From Solirubrobacterales bacterium (GTDB taxonomy: Bacteria > Actinomycetota > Thermoleophilia > Solirubrobacterales > Solirubrobacteraceae), in contig PLYX01000223.1 in the NCBI GenBank assembly GCA_003151895.1, positions 1 to 12,456 of the forward strand: 12,456 bases of DNA, read 5' to 3'. The notes beneath the pieces are model-generated. The model worked only from the letters and a program-made list of their open reading frames with translations, did not search any database and had not been told where the DNA came from. Shown here piece by piece: positions 1 through 5,971 of this stretch. The position numbers and the translations under genes are program-made. Positions within the stretch are counted from its first letter, which is position 1, and every line of letters starts with the position of its first letter.

Positions 1-523
1 TGCGCAGGTAGTGCAGCAGATCCTCGGCCTCGTTCTCGAAGCGCAGGATGCGCACCGACGCCCCAATCTCGACGTCGGCGAGCGGGACGCCCGCCAGGCG
101 CGCGCCTGCGACGATCGGGTGGCCGTGCGGGCAGGTCTTGGCATCGCCGATGGCCGCGCGCATGCGCTCCTCCAGCACGGGGGACATGGCGTGCTCCAGT
201 CGCTCGGCCTCCTCGTGGACCTCGTCCCACGGCACGCCGAGCACGTCGGTGAGGAAGCGCTCGATCAGGCGGTGGCGGCGCACGATGCCCTCGGCGTGCT
301 CAGCCCCGGTGGGTGTGAAGGCGATCGCGCGGTCCGCGCCGCGCGTGATGTAGCCGTCGCGCTCCAGCCGCCCGACCATCTCGTGGACGGTTGGCGCGGA
401 GAGTTGCATCGCACGGGCGACGTTGGCGCCGGTCATCGGCAGGCCCGCCTCGTGCAACCAGAACAGGATTTGCAGGTACTCCTCCTCGGCCACCGTGGCG
501 GTGGCAGCGCCGTCCTCGCTCAT
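1..523 (-). CDS. DtxR/MntR-family metal-dependent transcriptional repressor (3' end beyond window)
   Basis: Read on the minus strand from ATG at 523, the frame stays open for 174 codons to the window edge, so the C-terminus is missing. The order fits the family: an N-terminal winged helix-turn-helix (about residues 13-70, containing MTGANVARAMQLSAPTVHEM), then the metal-binding and dimerisation helices (H84, E88, VHEEAERLEH at 102-111), a CPHGHPI segment (131-137), and the start of an SH3-like/FeoA domain. Such proteins bind operators when loaded with Fe2+ or Mn2+ and repress metal uptake genes. By my alignment from memory, the residue matching DtxR Cys102 is Glu107 and the one matching DtxR Met10 is Glu15. 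Acidic residues there are typical of manganese-sensing MntR, so I favour an Mn sensor (inference). It lies downstream of the ligase gene on the same strand, 101 nt away, with its own likely promoter. No metal transporter is visible in the window. Confidence 0.9.
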   Translation of the reverse strand, partial: MSEDGAATATVAEEEYLQILFWLHEAGLPMTGANVARAMQLSAPTVHEMVGRLERDGYITRGADRAIAFTPTGAEHAEGIVRRHRLIERFLTDVLGVPWDEVHEEAERLEHAMSPVLEERMRAAIGDAKTCPHGHPIVAGARLAGVPLADVEIGASVRILRFENEAEDLLHYLR

Positions 524-535
524 ATGGTCAGCGTA
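524..535 (-). promoter_or_regulatory. Candidate leaderless promoter (-10 box) of the DtxR/MntR gene
   Basis: On the minus strand a TACGCT hexamer (535 to 530) lies 6 nt before the ATG at 523, which matches the TAnnnT -10 pattern. A transcript from it would begin at or next to the start codon, as in leaderless actinobacterial mRNAs. No Shine-Dalgarno sequence precedes the ATG, which agrees with this. I see no clear -35 box. The call rests on one hexamer and its spacing. Confidence 0.35.
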
Positions 536-624
536 TCTGGTCGGAGAGCCCCGAACGGCGTGCGCTTCAGGGCGCTGCTGCGCAGCGGCCGCGTCGAGCC
601 GCCAAACGCTCAGGTGGGGGCTCT

Positions 625-1602
625 TCAGCTCGCGAGCTGGTCGACGGTGCACTCGCGAGGGGGCTTGTCCTCACGCCAGCGCTTGAGCTTCGCCCCGTGG
701 CGGATGCGCCCGGCGGAGACGTGGTCGAAATCGATCTCGATGACGAGCTCGGGACGCAAGGCCACCCACTCGAGATCGCGGCCGGCGCTCCAGCGGCTCG
801 GATCGGCGGAGCCGCGCTCGCCCGTCTCATACGGGGCGAGGAACCCGACGAGCTCGCGCTTGACCTTCGCGGTGAGACCGGAGCAGTGGCCGACGACGCG
901 CAGCTCGTCGGCGTCGTAGAGGCCGAGGATCAACGCTCCCACGGTGTCCGGCTCCTTGCCGGGACGCCAGCCGGCGACGACGGCGTCGATTGTGCGGGTG
1001 CGCTTGACCTTGACCATGCCCTTGCGCTGTCCGGGAAGATAGGGAGCAGAACGCTCCTTGGCGATCACGCCCTCCGCCTCATGCAACCAACGCTCGGCGG
1101 CCTGCGGAGTGTCGACCGAGACCATCAGCTCGACGGGCGCCCCGGCGAAGTGGGTGTCGCCGAGCAGTCGCTCGAGGCCGGCGCGACGCTGCGCGAAGGG
1201 TTCCTCCAGCCACGAGTCATCGTCGTAGGCGAGCAGGTCGAAGGCGACGTACACAGCCGGAGTCTCGGCCGCGAGACGCTGCACGCGCGAAGCCGCCGGG
1301 TGGACACGCTGGCCGAGCGCGTCGAAGTCCTCGCGCCCGCCGTGTGCCCTCTGGGTATCCTCGCCACGCACGACGATCTCTCCGTCGAGCACATAACGGC
1401 CCGGCGGGAAAGTCAACTCTGGGAAGTAGCGGCCGAGGGCCTTGCCGTTGCGCGACTGCAGGAACACGTCGTCGCCATCGACGAACGCGATGCAGCGGAA
1501 CCCGTCGAGCTTGACCTCATAGACGTAGTCCTCGCCAGTCGGCAGAGCCTTACGCGAGAGCGCCAGCTCGGGCTGGATCGGCGGGCTGAGAGGAAGGCTC
1601 AT
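625..1602 (-). CDS. ligC: ATP-dependent DNA ligase, LigC type
   Basis: This 325-aa protein would seal nicks or ends in double-stranded DNA using ATP through a lysyl-AMP intermediate. The nucleotidyltransferase motifs appear in order: motif I EVKLDGFR (29-36, adenylated Lys31), motif III LDGE (72-75), FDLL (121-124), motif IV EGVIAK (177-182) and motif V MVKVKRTRTIDAVVAGW (196-212). An OB-fold domain follows, with an RHGAKLKRWREDK motif VI-like segment (301-313). The length and the absence of fused nuclease or polymerase domains fit stand-alone LigC of mycobacteria rather than full LigD. It follows the polymerase gene on the same strand after 76 nt; in mycobacteria, too, LigC lies next to a stand-alone polymerase. 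The ATG at 1602 is chosen because it directly precedes the conserved region and overlaps the stop of a small upstream ORF (ATGA). No strong ribosome binding site is visible. Ku is not in the window, so a role in end joining or in excision/gap repair is inferred. Confidence 0.93.
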   Translation of the reverse strand: MSLPLSPPIQPELALSRKALPTGEDYVYEVKLDGFRCIAFVDGDDVFLQSRNGKALGRYFPELTFPPGRYVLDGEIVVRGEDTQRAHGGREDFDALGQRVHPAASRVQRLAAETPAVYVAFDLLAYDDDSWLEEPFAQRRAGLERLLGDTHFAGAPVELMVSVDTPQAAERWLHEAEGVIAKERSAPYLPGQRKGMVKVKRTRTIDAVVAGWRPGKEPDTVGALILGLYDADELRVVGHCSGLTAKVKRELVGFLAPYETGERGSADPSRWSAGRDLEWVALRPELVIEIDFDHVSAGRIRHGAKLKRWREDKPPRECTVDQLAS

Positions 1603-1682
1603 CGCATGCGGGAGCGATCGCACATGGTCGACGAGGCGCTCGTCGTTTTCCGGCGAGGGCGCATGGTCGGCGAGGCGCTCAT
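1599..1682 (-). CDS. Candidate 27-aa coupling ORF between polymerase and ligase genes
   Basis: A short ORF begins with ATG at 1682, overlapping the TGA of the polymerase gene (1681-1679) as ATGA. It ends with TGA at 1601-1599, overlapping the ATG of the ligase gene (1602-1600), again as ATGA. It therefore bridges the 76-nt gap exactly. The product is Ser/Thr/Arg-rich, starts MSASPTMRPRRK, and contains two similar SAS(P/S)TM segments that come from an imperfect DNA repeat. I recognise no family. A plausible role is to carry ribosomes from one gene to the next by termination-reinitiation, with no need for the peptide itself. It could also be chance in G+C-rich DNA, since no Shine-Dalgarno sequence precedes it. 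Confidence 0.35.
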   Translation of the reverse strand: MSASPTMRPRRKTTSASSTMCDRSRMR

Positions 1683-1684
1683 CG
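1620..1684. repeat. Imperfect 26-bp direct repeat (two copies, 39-bp period)
   Basis: Positions 1620-1645 and 1659-1684 match at 23 of 26 bases, sharing the core catggtcg.cgaggcgctc. The right copy covers the stop codon of the polymerase gene, and the left copy ends about 18 nt upstream of the ligase start. A local duplication at the gene junction may have made the spacer and the mini-ORF within it. Binding by a regulator is possible, but nothing else supports it. Confidence 0.6.
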
Positions 1685-2803
1685 CCGACGGGCGCGGCTC
1701 GGTTGCACGCGGCGCGGCTCGCCGGTCTGCTTGCGGAAGTGGGGCGGCCAGGGGGCGTCGCCGAGTCCCTCTCGCTCGTCGCGCGCTGCCAGCTCGAGCA
1801 GCGAGGCGAGCGAACCGGCGTGCTCGTCGATCGTGGCGCTCGGGTCGCCACGTTCGCGTAGACGGGTCGGGACTGTGTCGATGCGCAGCTCGGCCGGCTC
1901 GACGTCGGCGACCTCATCCCACTCAAGCGGACACGACACGCGCGCGTCGGGCACCGCACGCACAGAGTAGGCGGAGGCGACGGTGCGATCGCGGGCGTTC
2001 TGGTTGTAGTCGATGAACACCCCCTCGCGCTCCTCCTTCCACCAGCGGCTGGTGGCTTCGCGCGGAATGCGCCGTTCGACCCCGCGGGCGAGCGCAAGCG
2101 CTGCGCGGCGCACTTCGCCGAAGCCGTGCTCTGGCACGATGCGCACGAACACATGCATCCCCCGCGAGCCGGATGTCTTCGGGAAGCCGCGCAGGCCGTG
2201 CTCCTCGAGCACATCGCGCACGACAAGCGTGACGCGGCGCACTTGGGCAAAGTCGATCCCCGGACCGGGGTCGAGGTCGATGCGCAGCTCGTCGGGATGG
2301 TCGAGGTCTGAGCGGCGCACCGGCCAGGGATTCCAGTCGATCACCCCGAGGTTGACTCCCCACACGAGGTGGGCGGCATCGTTGGGCACGAGCTCGCGCG
2401 CGTGGCGCCCGCTCGGAAAGGTGACGGTGGCGGTCTGCAGCCAGTCGGGCGCACCGCCCGGGACACGCTTTTGAAAGAACGGCTTGCCCCGCACCCCGTC
2501 GACCCAGCGCTTCAGAACCGTGGGGCGCTCGCTCAGGTGGCGCACGACCGCCTGCTCGCACTCCATGTAGTAGGCGACTAGGTCGAGCTTGGTGAAGCCG
2601 GGCTCCGGAAAGAAGAGCTTCTCCGGTTTGGAGATGCGCAGCTCGCGGCCGGACACCTCGACCATGACGTGGCCGCCGTCCTCGTCCCGCTTGCGCTTCG
2701 AGCTGCCGGCGCTCGCAACGCCCTGCTCGGCGGATCGGCTGGCCTGCGCGGCATCCTCGCCGGATCCGGCGGTCGCCTTGGGGTCGGTTTGCTTGCGTGG
2801 CAC
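1679..2803 (-). CDS. LigD-type DNA polymerase/primase domain protein (stand-alone PolDom)
   Basis: This 374-aa protein belongs to the archaeo-eukaryotic primase-like polymerases that add dNTPs or rNTPs during bacterial end joining and gap repair. Family signatures are clear: SGRELRISKPEKLFFPE (51-67), TKLDLVAYY (71-79), the metal-binding RIDLDPGPG (174-182; Asp176 and Asp178), SGSRGMHVFVR (211-221), FIDYNQNAR (263-271, third acidic residue Asp265) and the terminal GEPRRVQPSRA (361-371). There is no ligase or nuclease domain, so the polymerase function is split from the ligase encoded next, as in mycobacterial PolD/LigC loci. The start is uncertain. GTG at 2803 adds a charged, low-complexity 46-residue tail (with KRKRDEDGG). 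ATG at 2665 (residue 47) begins just before the conserved domain and would leave room for a divergent promoter. The gene is divergent from the glycerate-kinase-like gene. Confidence 0.92.
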   Translation of the reverse strand: MPRKQTDPKATAGSGEDAAQASRSAEQGVASAGSSKRKRDEDGGHVMVEVSGRELRISKPEKLFFPEPGFTKLDLVAYYMECEQAVVRHLSERPTVLKRWVDGVRGKPFFQKRVPGGAPDWLQTATVTFPSGRHARELVPNDAAHLVWGVNLGVIDWNPWPVRRSDLDHPDELRIDLDPGPGIDFAQVRRVTLVVRDVLEEHGLRGFPKTSGSRGMHVFVRIVPEHGFGEVRRAALALARGVERRIPREATSRWWKEEREGVFIDYNQNARDRTVASAYSVRAVPDARVSCPLEWDEVADVEPAELRIDTVPTRLRERGDPSATIDEHAGSLASLLELAARDEREGLGDAPWPPHFRKQTGEPRRVQPSRARRR

Positions 2804-2807
2804 ACCT

Positions 2808-2813
2808 GAAAGG
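2808..2813 (+). promoter_or_regulatory. Shine-Dalgarno GAAAGG deciding the start of the glycerate-kinase-like gene
   Basis: GAAAGG sits 9 nt before the in-frame GTG at 2823 and directly against the alternative ATG at 2814. Only the GTG has a workable spacing, so it is the preferred start. The two starts differ by three residues. Confidence 0.5.
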
Positions 2814-2822
2814 ATGCCAGCC

Positions 2823-3263
2823 GTGATCTCGGAGACCGTGCTCGTGCTCGCCGGACCGTTCGGCGAGCACCTCGACGCCGGGCGCGTCGCCACCGCGATA
2901 GCCCGCGGCCTGGAGGCGGATGGGCTGCTGAAGTGCGACCTCTGCCCCTTGGAGGCGGACCTGGGCGTGCGCGCCGACGGCGCGTCGAACCCGCTCGACG
3001 AGGTCGACTTCGACAGGCGCATGCGCGCCGCCAGGGCGATGGTGATCGCGTGCGCGCACCTCAATGACCGCGCGCTGACTGGAAGCGTCGCGTTCGAGGC
3101 CGCCACCCGCGCGCGACAGGCCGGGGTGCCGGCCTACGCGGTGGCCGCGCGCGACGAGCTGGACCCGTTCGAGGCGCGCATCGTCGACCTGCAGGTCATC
3201 CTCGAGGCGAGTGCCCCGCGCGCGCTCAGCGCCGCGGGCAGGAAGCTCGCCGGGCTCTTGTAG
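2823..3263 (+). CDS. Miniature glycerate-kinase-like protein, probably without kinase activity
   Basis: This 146-aa protein resembles the two ends of GlxK/GarK-type glycerate kinases joined together. VLVLAGPFGEHLDAGRVATA (6-25), continuing to IARGLEADG, matches the family's N-terminal strand plus the SFKGSLSA..VA.AI..GL helix, and PLEADLGVRADG falls where PMADGGEGT would be. ALTGSVAFEAATRARQAGVP (84-103), followed by AYAV, matches the C-terminal GKAP..VA..A...GVPV.A.. segment, and the tail resembles the family's last helix. True family members have about 370-420 residues. The glycine-rich catalytic middle is absent, and the lysine of SFKG is replaced (PFGEH). I infer a non-catalytic or binding role, but the ends could also be compared with other small Rossmann-like proteins. 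The stop TAG at 3261-3263 is followed by a strong hairpin. It is divergent from the polymerase gene, with starts about 20 nt apart. Confidence 0.62.
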   Translation: MISETVLVLAGPFGEHLDAGRVATAIARGLEADGLLKCDLCPLEADLGVRADGASNPLDEVDFDRRMRAARAMVIACAHLNDRALTGSVAFEAATRARQAGVPAYAVAARDELDPFEARIVDLQVILEASAPRALSAAGRKLAGLL

Positions 3264-3276
3264 CGCCTTCGAGGCT

Positions 3277-3296
3277 CACGCGCCGTCCGGCGCGTG
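3277..3296. terminator. Bidirectional hairpin between convergent genes
   Basis: CACGCGCC (3277-3284) and GGCGCGTG (3289-3296) form a perfect 8-bp stem with a GTCC loop. The hairpin lies between the stop of the glycerate-kinase-like gene (3263) and the stop of the PLP enzyme gene (3317) on the other strand. There is no T-tract on either side, as is common for actinobacterial hairpin terminators. A second G+C palindrome (about 3292-3310) follows at once. Confidence 0.6.
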
Positions 3297-3316
3297 CCGG
3301 GCCGGCGCGCACGCGA

Positions 3317-4588
3317 TCAGAGAAAGCACTGCCCCTCGCCACGGTAGGTCGGCACTTCCTCGACGATCCGCTCGCCTTCGACGAGGTGCAGCCGGTCGAA
3401 GCGCTCGCACAGCTCGCCCGCCTTGGCGTGGCGAAACCACACGCGGTCTCCCACGCCCAGAGCGCGAGCGGCCGTGCCGGTGAGCGGTGTCTGCACCTCG
3501 CCCGCGCCCTCCCGCTTGTCGAGCGTGAGACCCGCGGGGAGGAACGGCGTCGGCAGACGGGCCGCGTCGGCGGGTCCCGACGCCGGGTAGCCGCCGCCGA
3601 GCACCGTGGCTACGCCGGCGCTCGGCTTGCGCACCACCGGCAGCGCGAACAGCGCGGCGGCCTGCGGCTGGAAGGCACGGTAGGCGTCGAACAGCGTCGG
3701 CCCGTAGAGCCCCGACCCGGCGGCGATCTCGGTGACCGCCGGCTCGGCGCCCGTCAGCTCGAGACTGCCTGTGCCCCCGCCGTTGACGAACTGCAGCGGC
3801 TCGGCCGCGCCGGCGCGGAGCACGTCTTGCACGGCTGCCACCACTTCGGCGCGCCGGATCGCGAGCTCCCTGGTGGAGCGCCACTGCAGCATCCGGATCG
3901 CCGCTCCCCGCAGCCGGCGGCCCGGCGGCGCGTCGCCCAGACCGGCGATCTGCGCCTCATAGGCCATGATCCCGACGAGCCGCAACCGCTCGCGTGCAAC
4001 GATCTCGCGGGCGAGCGCCGCCGCGTCGCCGGGCGTGTGGACCGGCGAGCGCTTCGCGCCGATGCGGATGCGACCGCCGAGCATCCACAGGCCGGCATCG
4101 ACGTCGATGCAGACGCGAATCGGCGTCGCGGACCCGCTTACGGCCGCTTCGATCTCCTCGAGCTGAGTGACGCTGTCCACCATCACGCTCACACGCGCCT
4201 CGGGCCGCTCCGTGCTCAGCCGCGCGAGCGTGCGCAATGCGTGGCGGTCGGTTGTCGGGTAGGCCACGACGACGTCCCGAAGGCCGACCCCGGCCAGCCA
4301 CAGCGCCTCGGGCAGCGTGAACGCGAGGGTTCCCGCAAAGCCGGGACGCTCCAGCACACGTTCCTGCAACGCGCGGCAGCGCACCGACTTGGAGGCGAGC
4401 CGGATCGGCTTGGGCACGGCGCGGCGTTCCATGTCGGTGGCGTTGCGCCAGAACGCGTCAAGGTCGACGACCGCGAACGGCGGGTCGAGGTCTGCCGTTG
4501 CCCGTTCCAGCCTCTCCAGACCCCGGTCGCTCATGGAGCAGGAGTTCGCGCGCGCCACCCGCGGCGAAAGGCCGTGCGGGCGCGTCAT
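3317..4588 (-). CDS. Fold-type III PLP enzyme, amino acid deaminase/aldolase (DSD1/alanine racemase N-terminal family)
   Basis: This 423-aa protein has the alanine-racemase-type TIM barrel used by D-serine dehydratase and D-threonine aldolase-like enzymes. LDPPFAVVDLDAFWRN (34-49) precedes PIRLASKSVRC (61-71), where Lys67 is the expected PLP Schiff-base lysine. NGGGTGSLE (269-277) and ITE-like phosphate-binding segments (EIAAGSGLYGP, 287-297) follow. The C-terminal domain holds WFRHAKAGELCERF (384-397), whose His387 and Cys394 are candidates for the metal site of this family. The exact substrate cannot be read from sequence. The ATG at 4588 overlaps the TGA of the upstream oxidase gene (ATGA), so the two are probably translationally coupled. 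An in-frame ATG at 4534 would remove 18 poorly conserved residues and is a real alternative. There is no convincing Shine-Dalgarno sequence at either. The transcript ends at the hairpin near 3277-3296. Confidence 0.85.
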   Translation of the reverse strand: MTRPHGLSPRVARANSCSMSDRGLERLERATADLDPPFAVVDLDAFWRNATDMERRAVPKPIRLASKSVRCRALQERVLERPGFAGTLAFTLPEALWLAGVGLRDVVVAYPTTDRHALRTLARLSTERPEARVSVMVDSVTQLEEIEAAVSGSATPIRVCIDVDAGLWMLGGRIRIGAKRSPVHTPGDAAALAREIVARERLRLVGIMAYEAQIAGLGDAPPGRRLRGAAIRMLQWRSTRELAIRRAEVVAAVQDVLRAGAAEPLQFVNGGGTGSLELTGAEPAVTEIAAGSGLYGPTLFDAYRAFQPQAAALFALPVVRKPSAGVATVLGGGYPASGPADAARLPTPFLPAGLTLDKREGAGEVQTPLTGTAARALGVGDRVWFRHAKAGELCERFDRLHLVEGERIVEEVPTYRGEGQCFL

Positions 4589-5949
4589 GGCGTGGCGGGC
4601 GGTGGTTGGACGACCGCCGCTCCCACCGGCCCGAGCACGCGGTCGGTCCACGCGTTGGCGAAGCGCCCTTCGGGGTCCAGGCGCGCTCGCACCGCCTGGA
4701 AGCGGTCCCAGTCGGGATAGCGGCCACGCAAGGTCTCGGCGGTCTGAAAGTGACGCTTGCCCCAGTGGGGCCGGCCGTCCAGCTCGTCCATGATCTCCTC
4801 GACCGCCATGAAGTACGGCCGCCACTCCATGCCGTGGTACATGTGCACAGCCACATATCCGCTCTCGCGACCGGCGGCGGTGCTGAGCAGCGCGTCGTCT
4901 GCTGCGACCGTGCGCACCTCGATCGGGAACGGCACGGCGAAACCGCGCCGCTCGATCATCTCCATGACGCGGCGCACGGCCTCGGTCGTGTGCTCGCGCG
5001 GCAGCGCATACTCCATCTCGGTGAACCGCACGAGCCGCGGGCTCGCGAAGATCCGATCGGAGCGGTCTACCCGCTTCGAGCTTCCCGCCATACGCGTCAC
5101 GAGCCGGTTGATCTCCGGGATGCGGCCCGGCAGGCGCCGTCCGATGCGGCAGAACAGCTCGAAGGCGTGGTTGGTGAGCAGCACATCGTTGGCGTACTCG
5201 GCCACCCTGCCGCGCGGGCGCGGTGGTTCCTCGGTGCGGTTGTTCGTACGCGTGAGCGCCACGTCGCAGTGTGGGAACACGAAGAACTCGAAGTGCTCGT
5301 TGGCGAGCGCGATCTCCTCGAAGCGATCGAGTGTTTGGAGCAGCGGCGCGGGGGCATCGATCCCCCGCAGCGTGAACGCGGGCACGCAGCGCAGCGTCAC
5401 CTCTGCCACCACGCCGAGCGCCCCGAGCCCGACGCGCGCAGCGCGGAACAACTCGGGGTCGCGCTCCTGCGAGCACTCGAGCGTCGAGCCGTCGGCGAGC
5501 ACCAGCGTCAGCCCCACGACCTGCGAGGGGATGTTGCGCAAACGCGCGCCCGTCCCATGGGTGGCCGTCGACATGGCCCCCGCGATGCTCTGCACGTCGA
5601 TGTCGCCGAGGTTCTCCAGCGCCAGGCCATGCTCAGCCAGGCGCGCGTTCAGTTGCGCGATCGTGATGCCACCCTGCACCCGCACGAGCCCCGAGTCGCT
5701 GTCCACGTCGAGCACGCGCCCGAAGCGGTCGAGCACGATCAGCAGCCCGTCCGTGCACGCTATGTCGCTGAAGGAGTGGCCCGCACCCGCAACCCGCACC
5801 CGCAGGCCCTCGCGAGCGGCGCGTCCCACCGCGGCGGCGATCTCCTCGATCGATCCGGGATGGACGATCGCCGCGGGCCGGCAGCCTTCGTCGCCGGCCC
5901 AGTTGTGCCACTCCACATCGCTCGCCTCAAGGGCGTTAGGCTCGCGCAT
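4585..5949 (-). CDS. FAD-dependent oxidase, D-arabinono-1,4-lactone/L-gulonolactone/alditol oxidase family
   Basis: This 454-aa protein combines an N-terminal FAD-binding (PCMH) domain with a C-terminal ALO domain. WHNWAGDEGCRPAAIVHP (14-31) opens the domain. RVAGAGHSFSDI (52-63) matches the flavin-attachment loop, with His58 a candidate for a histidyl-FAD bond. GDIDVQSIAGAMSTATHGTG (115-134) binds the pyrophosphate. Near the C-terminus RPHWGKRH (393-400) is the HWGK signature of aldonolactone and alditol oxidases. Such enzymes oxidise a sugar lactone or polyol with O2, giving H2O2; the true substrate is unknown. There is no signal peptide or membrane segment, so it is likely cytosolic. The ATG at 5949 is used; GTG at 5916 is an alternative just before the conserved start. 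It is the first gene of a two-gene unit with the PLP enzyme (ATGA overlap at 4585-4588). Its start is only 3 nt from the divergent gpsA-like start. Confidence 0.88.
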   Translation of the reverse strand: MREPNALEASDVEWHNWAGDEGCRPAAIVHPGSIEEIAAAVGRAAREGLRVRVAGAGHSFSDIACTDGLLIVLDRFGRVLDVDSDSGLVRVQGGITIAQLNARLAEHGLALENLGDIDVQSIAGAMSTATHGTGARLRNIPSQVVGLTLVLADGSTLECSQERDPELFRAARVGLGALGVVAEVTLRCVPAFTLRGIDAPAPLLQTLDRFEEIALANEHFEFFVFPHCDVALTRTNNRTEEPPRPRGRVAEYANDVLLTNHAFELFCRIGRRLPGRIPEINRLVTRMAGSSKRVDRSDRIFASPRLVRFTEMEYALPREHTTEAVRRVMEMIERRGFAVPFPIEVRTVAADDALLSTAAGRESGYVAVHMYHGMEWRPYFMAVEEIMDELDGRPHWGKRHFQTAETLRGRYPDWDRFQAVRARLDPEGRFANAWTDRVLGPVGAAVVQPPPATP

Positions 5950-5971
5950 CAGATGACCGCGCCCGAGCCTA
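5937..5971. promoter_or_regulatory. Inverted repeat with inward TAGGCT boxes over two divergent start codons
   Basis: TAGGCTCG (5937-5944) and CGAGCCTA (5964-5971) are perfect 8-bp inverted arms around a 19-bp centre containing both ATG codons (5949 minus, 5953 plus). On each strand the arm begins with TAGGCT, a TAnnnT-type -10 candidate. It lies 10 nt before the gpsA-like ATG on the plus strand and 16 nt before the oxidase ATG on the minus strand. It could be a pair of face-to-face promoters, an operator, or both. The arms are clear, but their function is inference. Confidence 0.4.

Noticed and set aside
573..587. CGCTGC/GCAGCG hairpin between ligase and DtxR genes as a terminator
   Set aside because: A 6-bp stem with a 3-nt loop and no T-tract is too common in DNA this rich in G+C to call, though it lies in a fitting place.
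391..2016. Long plus-strand open frame (541 codons) over the ligase and polymerase genes
   Set aside because: It is antisense to two well-recognised repair genes. Its product is Arg/Ala-rich without domains, as expected from G+C-biased third positions read on the other strand.
3386..4720. Plus-strand open frame of 444 codons over the PLP enzyme gene
   Set aside because: It is a shadow of the minus-strand gene with low-complexity translation and no motif.
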